From positions 1 through 14,282 of the forward strand of contig JAUWLY010000035.1 in assembly GCA_030613445.1 (NCBI GenBank): 14,282 nucleotides of DNA, given 5' to 3'. The DNA comes from Candidatus Stahliibacteriota bacterium. GTDB taxonomy: Bacteria; Hydrothermota; Tepidihabitantia; SM23-42. The notes beneath the pieces are model-generated. The model saw only the letters and a list, made by a program, of their open reading frames with translations. It was not told the origin of the DNA and searched no databases. Both the position numbers and the translations under genes were made by a program. This document shows, in pieces, positions 5,748 through 12,829 of the stretch; the stretch's first letter is position 1; every line of letters begins with the position of its first letter.

Positions 5748-7094
5748 ATGAAATTCTCTAAAGAAATAAACGCACCACGCCTTTTGATTTTTGGCTATCT
5801 TGGCATTATCGGCGTAGGCACATTACTACTGCTTCTGCCATTTGCCACAGCCAAAGGTATTTCAGTCATTGACGCGCTCTTTACCGCTTCATCCGGCTTA
5901 TGTGTTACCGGCTTGATCATCAAGAATACGGCACTTGATTTTACCTTGTTCGGGAAATGCATTATCCTTACACTCATTCAAATCGGTGGTCTTGGCTATA
6001 TGACCCTTTCGACAACTTTCTTCTTTTTTCTCGGCAGAAAAATATCCTTACGTGACCGCGTTCTTTTTAAGGAATCGATCAATGTTCTTTCTTTTGAAAA
6101 TCTGAAACGCTTTGCCTGGCGCGTATTTCGAATAACCATTGCTCTGGAACTAACTGGCACGATACTCTTGTACATCTTTTTCTTGAAGAAATTCAACCCG
6201 CTTGCTGCTCTAGGTCATGCATTTTTTCACGCGGTATCTGCCTTCTGCAATGCCGGCTTCTCGAGTTTTTCAGAAAACATGAGCCTTTTTTCAAGTTCAA
6301 CCGGTGTGCCACTTACCGTTGCTGCATTGTTTATTATTGGTGGCCTGGGTTTCATTGTCATCTCTGATGTTTTCACAACATTTGTAAAAAGAACCAAGAA
6401 ACGTTTGTCCTTGCACACTACTATTGTGGTAAGAACAACGCTAGCCTTTATTGTTTTTGGCACCATCTTCATTCTTGTACGTGAAGGCCACCATGCATTA
6501 CAGGGATATACGTTTACTGAGAAGATCCTCTTTTCGTTTTTTCAGGCAGTTACGCCAAGGACTGCCGGATTCAACACCTTTACCATATCAATGTTTTCAC
6601 CAATTACCCTTTTTATGTTTATGCTCTTCATGTTCGTCGGTGCTTCTCCTGGAGGTACTGGCGGTGGTATTAAAACAACAACCTTTGCTTTGCTCTGCAA
6701 ATGGATAAAAGAATTGCTCCTGGGTCGCTACGGTGATATCTCCACGCATCGGAAAAGGATACCTATTGAGCAGGCTTTCAGGTCGCTCGTCATTATTGGC
6801 ATAGCCATCTTTGTGATCATCTTTTCGTTCACCTTGATCATGCTCTTTGACAATCCACGACCCCTTAAAGCTCTTTTTGAGGTCTTTTCAGCTTTGGGAA
6901 CAGTTGGACTTTCTTTGGGTTCAGCCGTGAATCCCTTCTGCAGTTTTTCATATGATCTTTCATGGATCAGCAAACTGGTGATAATAATGACCATGATAAC
7001 TGGTCGTGTAGGAACAATCACTATTGGCAGTGCGCTTTTGCGACCGCACACCATGGATTTCAAATATCCTGAAGAACCTATTGTAATCGGGTAG
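5748..7094 (+). CDS. trkH: TrkH/KtrB-family potassium uptake channel subunit
   Basis: A 448-residue polytopic inner-membrane protein that conducts K+ (or Na+-coupled K+) into the cell. The fourfold M1-P-M2 repeat is visible through its four selectivity-filter loops: ASSGLCVTG (47-55), SAFCNAGF (164-171), TPRTAGFN (269-276) and SALGTVGLS (381-389). Each has the conserved filter Gly. The intramembrane gating loop of the third repeat is GASPGGTGGGIKTTT (298-312). The length is nearer KtrB than E. coli TrkH. These channels normally need a cytosolic RCK partner (TrkA/KtrA); none is encoded in this window, so it must lie elsewhere or be absent. The amidohydrolase starts 7 nt after the stop, suggesting one operon. 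KtrB is an equally good name. Confidence 0.92.
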   Translation: MKFSKEINAPRLLIFGYLGIIGVGTLLLLLPFATAKGISVIDALFTASSGLCVTGLIIKNTALDFTLFGKCIILTLIQIGGLGYMTLSTTFFFFLGRKISLRDRVLFKESINVLSFENLKRFAWRVFRITIALELTGTILLYIFFLKKFNPLAALGHAFFHAVSAFCNAGFSSFSENMSLFSSSTGVPLTVAALFIIGGLGFIVISDVFTTFVKRTKKRLSLHTTIVVRTTLAFIVFGTIFILVREGHHALQGYTFTEKILFSFFQAVTPRTAGFNTFTISMFSPITLFMFMLFMFVGASPGGTGGGIKTTTFALLCKWIKELLLGRYGDISTHRKRIPIEQAFRSLVIIGIAIFVIIFSFTLIMLFDNPRPLKALFEVFSALGTVGLSLGSAVNPFCSFSYDLSWISKLVIIMTMITGRVGTITIGSALLRPHTMDFKYPEEPIVIG

Positions 7095-7101
7095 CCCCAG
7101 G

Positions 7102-8607
7102 GTGAAATCGATTCTGTTGTATAATGCACATTTCTTTGATTTTCGCAAACCGCAAAAAAAAATCCGGGCAATCCAAATCAGAAACGGCATAATAGAAAAA
7201 ACCTACCTGAAAAAACCTAAGCTGCCACCTACAACAAAACAGTATAACCTGAAAGGAAACTATGTGATTCCCGGTTTCATTGATAGCCACACCCATCTCA
7301 TTTCTCTGGGTATTGAACGCCAACGCATTAACCTTGAGAAATGCAAGTCTTTGAATGACTGTCTTGAAAAACTTCGCGCCGGGCTAACTAAAGGCAAAAA
7401 GCTCGTTTTTGCTTCTAACTGGGACGAAAGCGATTGGTCTTCATTCAAACTAGAAGACCTGAATCGGTACACGCTCGATAAAATATCAAGAGAGAAACCG
7501 ATTATCATGCGCCGTATCTGCGGTCACTTTGCCGTAGTCAATTCCCGTGGACTGAGCTGTATATCGAATAAATGGCACACCGTAGACAGAAAGAGCGGTC
7601 ACCTTTACGAAGATATTGCCCTCAATTTGAATAACATTTTCAAACCTGATAATACAATGCTCCAGAAAGCTTTGAAACTGGGTATTTCTGAAGCACTGAA
7701 AAAAGGGATAACATCAGTCCATGAAATAATAGATATCCAGCGTTTCCGTCTGTTACAGACAATACATAGAAACCGTGGTTTGAAATTAAGGTTTTCTGTC
7801 TATGTTCTACTCAAACATTTCAAAGATATTCAGAACGCCGGATTATCATCTGTTTTTGGTGATGATTTCCTGAGATTCTCCGGCATAAAAATCTTCCTCG
7901 ATGGTTCAATCGGTGCTAAAACCGCGGCGTTAACCAATCCTTATGTACGGACCAGAAAATGTGGCAAGATTCTAATAACCCGGCAGAAGCTCGAACAGAT
8001 AGCTAGTGCTGCAAAGAAGCATGATCTCCAGCTTATGATCCACACGATCGGCGACCGCGCTACTGCCCAAGCCCTGGAAGTTCTGAAAAAAATCATCACC
8101 AGAAAGCAAAATCCATTACGCCACCGGCTTGAACATCTCGAAATCCTTAATCAATCTTTGATCAAGGATATCGCTGACCTCGACTTGATTTGCTCTATGC
8201 AGCCAAATTTCGCGAGAAAATGGCAAAGACCCGGTAATATGTACGAACAGTATCTTGGCAATAGATACAAAACCATGAATTGTTTTAAACAGATATCAGA
8301 CGCTGGAGTGAAATTGGTATTTGGCTCAGACTGCATGCCCTTGGATCCGCTCTTTGGTATTCAGGGTGCTATTCATCATCCCTTTGCATGTGGCAGGCTC
8401 AATCCAGAATCTGCTTTCCGAAGTTATACGACAGAGGGTGCCTTCGCCACATTTGACGAAAATAGAAAAGGGATTATTGGAAAGGGTTTTCTTGCTGACC
8501 TTGTGCTGTTTGATAAAAACCCACTTACCCAAACCAATATAGATCGAATTAAGGTGTTGATGACCATGGTCAATGGTGATATCGTTTATCAAAGAAAATC
8601 TTCATGA
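7102..8607 (+). CDS. YtcJ-like metal-dependent amidohydrolase (amidohydrolase family 3)
   Basis: 501 residues with the amidohydrolase-superfamily layout. A small beta-sandwich (1-55, closed by about 460-500) flanks a TIM barrel. Metal motif HxH is H63/H65 in GFIDSHTHL, and the barrel strands carry FLDGSIGAKTAAL (265-277), H314 in LMIHTIGDRA, H345 in RHRLEHLEIL and D410 in VFGSDCMPLDPLFGI. C-terminal GKGFLADLVLFDKNPL is typical. Family members hydrolyse N-formyl or amide bonds; the substrate is not readable. There is no signal peptide, so it is cytosolic. Translation starts at GTG 7102, 7 nt after trkH, with no good Shine-Dalgarno, so coupling to trkH is likely. Its stop overlaps the next start (ATGA). 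Confidence 0.9.
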   Translation: MKSILLYNAHFFDFRKPQKKIRAIQIRNGIIEKTYLKKPKLPPTTKQYNLKGNYVIPGFIDSHTHLISLGIERQRINLEKCKSLNDCLEKLRAGLTKGKKLVFASNWDESDWSSFKLEDLNRYTLDKISREKPIIMRRICGHFAVVNSRGLSCISNKWHTVDRKSGHLYEDIALNLNNIFKPDNTMLQKALKLGISEALKKGITSVHEIIDIQRFRLLQTIHRNRGLKLRFSVYVLLKHFKDIQNAGLSSVFGDDFLRFSGIKIFLDGSIGAKTAALTNPYVRTRKCGKILITRQKLEQIASAAKKHDLQLMIHTIGDRATAQALEVLKKIITRKQNPLRHRLEHLEILNQSLIKDIADLDLICSMQPNFARKWQRPGNMYEQYLGNRYKTMNCFKQISDAGVKLVFGSDCMPLDPLFGIQGAIHHPFACGRLNPESAFRSYTTEGAFATFDENRKGIIGKGFLADLVLFDKNPLTQTNIDRIKVLMTMVNGDIVYQRKSS

Positions 8608-9392
8608 AATTCTCCTGGTATTTCAAAAAAGCATACAAGAAATTCAGTACTGACCGGTGCCCCCTTCTTGCTTCTGCACTCGTGCATGCAACTACCTTTA
8701 GCCTCTTCCCTCTTCTCCTCGGTCTTATTTCGCTCTCAGTCTTTATCATGGGTTCTTCAGAAGGTGTCATCGATAAGATCATGCCTTATCTAAAACAAGC
8801 ATTTCCAGTCAATATTAATGAGATTATCAATAATATTTCATTGATAAAGCAGAATTCAATTGTTATTGCAATCGCTGGTTTACTCGGTTTTCTCTGGGGT
8901 GCAGCGAGTATATTCCGCGCTTTAGAATCAACTCTTAATGTCATCTGGAAGGTGAAGAAAGATCGACCTTTTTTCCGTAAGAGTCTTCTGACCATTGGTT
9001 CGGCATTTTTTGTGATCATTCTTCTTCTAGGATCGATTTTCGCCAACCTCGTAGGAAAAATGGTTGGCCTTGAAGGCTTAGCGACGCTTCCTCCCCAGTT
9101 CAGCATTATTTTGAGCATCCTCTTATTTGCCTTGATCTACTGGCAATTCCCTAATCGTAAGGTACAATTCAAGGATGCTATGTTTGGCGCCGTGTTTACT
9201 GGTATTACGTGGGAAATAGCGAAATTTCTCTTTACCTTCTATATTACCAGAATGGTAGACTATTCCAGAGTATTTGGCTCGTTGTCCACCTTAGTCGTTA
9301 TTTTCTTATGGGTCTATTACTCGGCATACATTTTTCTATTCGGCGCTGAGCTCAGCTATGTCTACGCCCGGAGGAAACACCTTAGGAAATAA
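8604..9392 (+). CDS. YihY/BrkB-family inner-membrane protein
   Basis: 262 residues with six predicted membrane helices. Family signatures: an N-terminal segment with LLASALVHATTFSLFPLL, where the family usually has an alpha-helical AaalAYytlfSLfPll pattern; FLWGAASIFRALESTLNVIWKV in the middle; and the C-terminal VYYSAYIFLFGAELSYVYARR. Once misannotated as ribonuclease BN; the current view is a transporter-like protein of unknown substrate. It overlaps the amidohydrolase by 4 nt (ATGA), so translation is coupled, and it ends the trkH-amidohydrolase-yihY operon. A hairpin and an octamer-repeat region follow the stop. Confidence 0.9.
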   Translation: MKFSWYFKKAYKKFSTDRCPLLASALVHATTFSLFPLLLGLISLSVFIMGSSEGVIDKIMPYLKQAFPVNINEIINNISLIKQNSIVIAIAGLLGFLWGAASIFRALESTLNVIWKVKKDRPFFRKSLLTIGSAFFVIILLLGSIFANLVGKMVGLEGLATLPPQFSIILSILLFALIYWQFPNRKVQFKDAMFGAVFTGITWEIAKFLFTFYITRMVDYSRVFGSLSTLVVIFLWVYYSAYIFLFGAELSYVYARRKHLRK

Positions 9393-9398
9393 AGATTA

Positions 9399-9496
9399 GT
9401 TATTAAGTGACTGAGTCATTAAGTCATTGAAATATCCAGACTAACAGAGAAAAAAACTGATTACGTAATAACTTAATAACTAAATTACTCAATTAC
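9399..9496. repeat. Inverted pair of degenerate octamer arrays (GTNATTRA)
   Basis: Left array, plus strand, four abutting octamers: GTTATTAA, GTGACTGA, GTCATTAA, GTCATTGA (9399-9430). Right array, five abutting octamers on the minus strand: GTAATTGA, GTAATTTA, GTTATTAA, GTTATTAC, GTAATCAG (9496 down to 9457). They are separated by 26 nt rich in A. RNA of this region would fold into a long imperfect hairpin. It begins 6 nt after the yihY stop and may help end that transcript; the array itself matches no element I can name. Confidence 0.75.
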
Positions 9497-9498
9497 TG

Positions 9499-9520
9499 CT
9501 CGGTTTAACCGAGTCTATCT
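9499..9520 (+). terminator. Terminator-like hairpin downstream of yihY
   Basis: CTCGGTTTAACCGAG (9499-9513) is a near-perfect palindrome (6-bp stem, 3-nt loop) followed by T-rich TCTATCTT. It lies just upstream of the nrd promoter, a sensible place to end the trkH operon. The U-tract is interrupted, so strength is uncertain. Confidence 0.5.
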
Positions 9521-9526
9521 TCCCCC

Positions 9527-9554
9527 TTGACAAATATCAAATTGTGGTTATAAT
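9527..9554 (+). promoter_or_regulatory. Promoter of the nrdR-nrdD operon
   Basis: Perfect TTGACA (9527-9532), 16-bp spacer, perfect TATAAT (9549-9554). Predicted start is about 9560. It is the only convincing promoter upstream of nrdR, 287 nt before its start codon. It is overlapped and flanked by candidate NrdR boxes. Confidence 0.8.
9532..9547 (+). promoter_or_regulatory. Candidate upstream NrdR box, inside the promoter spacer
   Basis: AAATATCAAATTGTGG matches the known NrdR consensus (about ACACWAKATCTTGTGT) at roughly 9 of 16 positions, best in the TTGTG half. On its own it is weak. It starts exactly 32 bp upstream of the stronger box, which is the three-helical-turn spacing typical of NrdR box pairs, and it fills the -35/-10 spacer where a repressor would block RNA polymerase. 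Confidence 0.4.
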
Positions 9555-9560
9555 TAGACA

Positions 9561-9719
9561 ATGACTCTATATGTAGTGTATTTTAAGGTAATATCGCAAC
9601 ATATGTCTGGAATCCTAAACAAATCCAATTACTACAAATCTGACTTCTTTGCAAATGGAACAGGTTGGAAGGTTGAAAAGGGTTCTGGTTATTTGAATGT
9701 GATATTGTTCACCCCGTGA
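9561..9719 (+). CDS. Possible 52-residue leader ORF in the nrd leader
   Basis: An open frame from ATG 9561 to TGA 9717-9719, beginning MTLYVVYFKVISQHM and ending NVILFTP. The ATG is 6 nt after the nrd promoter -10, so it would be read from a leaderless mRNA; no Shine-Dalgarno is present. The first codons coincide with the NrdR box, so the base composition there may be set by operator function rather than by coding. No recognisable domain or signal peptide. It ends 18 nt before the next small ORF. It could equally be chance. Confidence 0.25.
   Translation: MTLYVVYFKVISQHMSGILNKSNYYKSDFFANGTGWKVEKGSGYLNVILFTP
9564..9579 (+). promoter_or_regulatory. Candidate NrdR box just downstream of the transcription start
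   Basis: ACTCTATATGTAGTGT matches 14 of 16 positions of the palindromic form ACACTATATATAGTGT and 13 of 16 of ACACWAKATCTTGTGT. It sits a few bases after the predicted start of the nrdR-nrdD transcript. As nrdR is the first conserved gene of this operon, the pair implies autoregulation and dNTP/ATP-responsive repression of nrdD. Confidence 0.65.
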
Positions 9720-9737
9720 AATAGGAGTAATCTAATT

Positions 9738-9851
9738 ATGGGAAATGAAAAAGGAAAACGACTAAAGTTAGAGAAAATAAAATTCTTCAAGGAAGGCTGT
9801 ATTTCACAGGGTAAAGGATTTAGTGCTTTGAATTCAGCCTTTATCTTATGA
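9738..9851 (+). CDS. 37-residue small ORF translationally coupled to nrdR
   Basis: Reads MGNEKGKRLKLEKIKFFKEG... FSALNSAFIL, a lysine-rich short peptide with no recognised family. ATG 9738 has AGGAG (9723-9727) ten nt upstream. The TGA (9849-9851) overlaps the nrdR ATG (9848) as ATGA. nrdR itself has no Shine-Dalgarno, only pyrimidine-rich CCTTTATCTT, so ribosomes terminating this ORF are the likeliest source of nrdR initiation. A 7-bp stem AAGGCTG (9793-9799)/CAGCCTT (9835-9841) lies within its 3' part and would cover the nrdR start region until a ribosome opens it. The ORF may matter as a leader peptide rather than as a protein. Confidence 0.45.
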   Translation: MGNEKGKRLKLEKIKFFKEGCISQGKGFSALNSAFIL

Positions 9852-10324
9852 AGTGTCCAAGATGTGGTAAGGATAGCGACCGGGTATTAGAAACAAGAAT
9901 GCCGCAGTCTGGTTCAGTAATACGCAGAAGAAGGAAGTGTACTAACTGTCTATTCCGTTTTACGACGTACGAAAGCATTGAACGCATGCCTTTGGTAGTT
10001 ATAAAACGCGACAAAACAAGGGAACCGTACGATCGAGCAAAACTGCTCAACGGCATTGCAACCGCCTGCCGAAAGCGACCTGTATCAGCCGAAAAGATAG
10101 AAAACATTGTCAATGAGATCGAAGACACGGTATCTGACAAATACCAAACCGAGATAAAATCATCTGAACTCGGGCGTATGGTATTAGACCGCCTATTGGA
10201 AATCGATGAAGTCAGTTATGTGCGATTTGCGTCGGTATACCGTAAATTCACTAATATCGATAAATTTGCCACCGAGTTAAAAAAGATAAAAGAGGAGAAA
10301 AGATGCCAGAAAAAACATCGGTAA
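9848..10324 (+). CDS. nrdR: Transcriptional repressor NrdR
   Basis: 158 residues, the normal family length. An N-terminal zinc ribbon has Cys 3/6 (KCPRCG) and 31/34 (KCTNCLFRFTTYE), with the DNA-contacting RRRRKC stretch between. An ATP-cone (about 49-139) begins VVIKRDKTREPYDRAKLLNGI and senses ATP versus dATP. NrdR represses ribonucleotide reductase genes by binding paired NrdR boxes; a candidate pair lies at its own promoter. Start ATG 9848 is fixed by the invariant MxCPxC beginning, and overlaps the upstream 37-residue ORF as ATGA. The 3' end overlaps nrdD by 22 nt, so both are co-transcribed and probably coupled. Confidence 0.96.
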   Translation: MKCPRCGKDSDRVLETRMPQSGSVIRRRRKCTNCLFRFTTYESIERMPLVVIKRDKTREPYDRAKLLNGIATACRKRPVSAEKIENIVNEIEDTVSDKYQTEIKSSELGRMVLDRLLEIDEVSYVRFASVYRKFTNIDKFATELKKIKEEKRCQKKHR

Positions 10325-12729
10325 GGATTGGTATCTCTGAAGAAATTCCTAAAGAATCGATTTTTCAGAGTATTAAGAAAAGAAACGGAACAGTTGTCGC
10401 CTTTGACAAAAAGAAGATAACTAATGCCATATATACCGCAGCAAAAGCCATAGGTGGAGACGACCGAGAACTTGCAGAAAAATTAGCCAATGAAGTTGTC
10501 TTGTTTCTCTATACCCTAAAGGGAGATAAAACACCAGACATTGAAGAAGTCCAGGACGCGGTAGAGAAAATACTCATTGAAAGCGGCCATGCCCGCACTG
10601 CAAAGGCTTATATCCTTTACCGAAAACAACGTGAAATACTGAGAAAAAAGAAACTTTTTTCCAAGCTGCCCGAAGAACGAGACACAACCGACTATGCTTT
10701 ATTTGTACGCACTTCAGACGATGATTTTGTCTCCTGGGATCGAGCAAGAATCGTCAATGCATTGCAGAATGAAACCGGATTGGATCAAGAAACTGCACTA
10801 AAAATCTCCGAAGAAACTGAAGATACGATTCTAAATTCCAACGTGGGACTTATCTCTTCATCGTTGATCCGAGAAATAGTCAACGTGAAACTTATCGAAC
10901 ATGGTTTAGAGAATTCACGCTTACGTCACACAAGACTTGGTATCCCTCTTTACGATGCAGAAAAAATCATCTTATACGCGAACCGTGAGAACGCAAATAT
11001 TCCGCACAACCCGGAAGCGACTAATATGACTATCGCCGAAACCGTCAAGAAACAGTATATGCTTTCCGAGGTTTTTAGCCGCGATGTTGCTGATGCGCAC
11101 ATAAAGGGTGATATCCATCTGCACGATCTTGGCTTTGGTGACCGCCCCTATTGTTCGGGTCAATCTTTGGAATATGTGAAGAAATTTGGATTGAATCTAC
11201 CTAACGCGCTCTCCATAGCCAGACCAGCAAAGCATGCCGATACATTGCTCGCCCATATGGTCAAATTCTCAGCAGCGCTACAAGGACATTTTGCTGGGGC
11301 AATTGGCTGGGATGCAGTCAATATCTTTTTTGCACCATTTTTAACTAAAATGAACGACCGCGAAATACATCAACTTGCCCAGATGCTCATATTTGAATAT
11401 TCACAGCAATCAGTGGCAAGGGGCGGTCAGGCGATATTCTCAGACCTCAACATTTACTGGGAAATCCCTAAGCATTTCAAACATGTCGAGGCGATTGGTC
11501 CGGCCGGTGAATACACGGGCAAGAAGTATGGTGATTATGAAAAAGATGCCCAAAGATTTGCCTGGGCTCTTTTTGATATCTACATGGACGGCGATGGGAC
11601 AGGTCGACCATTCTTCTTCCCCAAACCACTCGTTCATATTACCGAAACCCTCTTTAAAACTCCTGGCTGGGAAGGCTTTTTAAATCACATCGCTGACGTG
11701 TCATCTAAACGCGGTAATACTTACTATGTATTTGACCGTGGTGAAACCGCAAAAATATCAGAGTGCTGCAGATTATCATTCAAACTCGAGGAGTCAGACC
11801 TGGAAGATGCCAATAAGCCGTGGAAAATGCGTTATACTGCACTCCAGAACGTCACTTTGAATCTTCCCAGGGCTGCCTATTTATCCAAACACGATGATGA
11901 TTTACTCTACAAGAACCTCGATAGATTACTCGACCATGTAGTAAAGGCGCACCTTCAGAAAAAACAGTTCATTGAGAAAATTATCTCGCTGAAAGATGAA
12001 GGACCACTCGCACTGCTGACTATGGAAAGAGACGGTGAACAGTACCTAAGGCTCCATCGAGCAACCTACTTAATCGGTTTATTGGGGTTGAATGAACTTG
12101 TTGAATACCACATAGGAAAACAGATGCATGAGGATGAAACCGCTTTACGCTTCGGCCTTAGGGTATTGGCGTATCTGTATTTGCGGGGCAAGGCACTATC
12201 AAGCACTCATGGACTGCGTTTTGTCATGGAGCAAACTCCAGCTGAGTCCACTGCCCATCGTCTTGCCCGCCTTGATGTTGAGCATTTTCCAGACATGGCA
12301 TTGAGTATTGTAAAAGGCGATACTAAAACCAACTCGATATACTATACGAATTCCACATATTTGAATATCGGGATCAATTTAGACTCGATTGACCGTGTAA
12401 AAATTGAAGGTAAATTCCACGATATGATCGAAGCCGGTGCATTAACCCATGTCTGGCTCGGTGAATCACAGCCGCCAAAAGAATCGATTGCCAACTTTGT
12501 GGTAAAGACATTCCGTAATACCCGTAATGCACAAATCGCCTTCTCGCCGGAGTTTACAACTTGTAACAGTTGTTTCAAAACGTCAAGAGGGCTCAGGGAA
12601 ATTTGTCCTCATTGTGGCAGCAATAATATCGATCACATCACCCGTGTAACCGGCTACTTCACCAAAGTCTCTAGCTGGAATAGAGGCAAAAAACAAGAAC
12701 TGAAAGATCGCCGTCGCTCCAGTATCTAA
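10303..12729 (+). CDS. nrdD: Anaerobic (class III) ribonucleoside-triphosphate reductase
   Basis: An 808-residue glycyl-radical enzyme that reduces ribonucleoside triphosphates to dNTPs without oxygen. Residues about 27-118 are an ATP-cone allosteric domain (VVAFDKKKITNAI... AYILYRKQRE). Residues about 130-215 look like a second, degenerate cone-like domain (FVSWDRARIVNAL). The catalytic barrel begins about 250: HIKGDIHLHDL, C284 in RPYCSGQS, and C488/C489 in SECCRLSFK, the expected positions of the barrel catalytic cysteines. The C-terminal zinc site is C754/C757 and C768/C771, followed by the glycyl-radical loop RVTGYF with G784. All key parts are present. Start ATG has GAGGAG six nt upstream, inside the end of nrdR. 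The activating enzyme NrdG is not adjacent, so it must be encoded elsewhere. Reductant (formate or thioredoxin type) cannot be assigned by eye. Confidence 0.96.
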   Translation: MPEKTSVRIGISEEIPKESIFQSIKKRNGTVVAFDKKKITNAIYTAAKAIGGDDRELAEKLANEVVLFLYTLKGDKTPDIEEVQDAVEKILIESGHARTAKAYILYRKQREILRKKKLFSKLPEERDTTDYALFVRTSDDDFVSWDRARIVNALQNETGLDQETALKISEETEDTILNSNVGLISSSLIREIVNVKLIEHGLENSRLRHTRLGIPLYDAEKIILYANRENANIPHNPEATNMTIAETVKKQYMLSEVFSRDVADAHIKGDIHLHDLGFGDRPYCSGQSLEYVKKFGLNLPNALSIARPAKHADTLLAHMVKFSAALQGHFAGAIGWDAVNIFFAPFLTKMNDREIHQLAQMLIFEYSQQSVARGGQAIFSDLNIYWEIPKHFKHVEAIGPAGEYTGKKYGDYEKDAQRFAWALFDIYMDGDGTGRPFFFPKPLVHITETLFKTPGWEGFLNHIADVSSKRGNTYYVFDRGETAKISECCRLSFKLEESDLEDANKPWKMRYTALQNVTLNLPRAAYLSKHDDDLLYKNLDRLLDHVVKAHLQKKQFIEKIISLKDEGPLALLTMERDGEQYLRLHRATYLIGLLGLNELVEYHIGKQMHEDETALRFGLRVLAYLYLRGKALSSTHGLRFVMEQTPAESTAHRLARLDVEHFPDMALSIVKGDTKTNSIYYTNSTYLNIGINLDSIDRVKIEGKFHDMIEAGALTHVWLGESQPPKESIANFVVKTFRNTRNAQIAFSPEFTTCNSCFKTSRGLREICPHCGSNNIDHITRVTGYFTKVSSWNRGKKQELKDRRRSSI

Positions 12730-12783
12730 TAGTGTAAATCCAAAGTCTGTTTTCTCATACCTTCTTCATTAAAAGTTACTGTA

Positions 12784-12811
12784 TTGACATACCTGCTATT
12801 TTGGATATCAT
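12784..12811 (+). promoter_or_regulatory. Promoter of the SUMF1-domain lipoprotein gene
   Basis: TTGACA (12784-12789), 16-bp spacer, TATCAT (12806-12811). Predicted start about 12818 leaves a leader of about 12 nt containing AGGTGGAG before ATG 12830. It separates this gene from nrdD; the 100-nt gap shows no clear terminator. Confidence 0.6.
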
Positions 12812-12829
12812 CACCAAAAGGTGGAGCTC

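Noticed and set aside
9399..9496. CRISPR array
   Set aside because: Units are 8 nt, abutting and inverted between halves, with no spacers of CRISPR length and no cas genes nearby.
9555..9847. Cobalamin (AdoCbl) riboswitch upstream of the ribonucleotide reductase operon
   Set aside because: Looked for the conserved B12-box-type core and did not find it; a class III enzyme does not use B12 in any case.
12821..12829. GTG 12821 as start of the SUMF1 lipoprotein
   Set aside because: GTGGAG is part of the ribosome binding site for ATG 12830, which gives a standard lipoprotein signal peptide.
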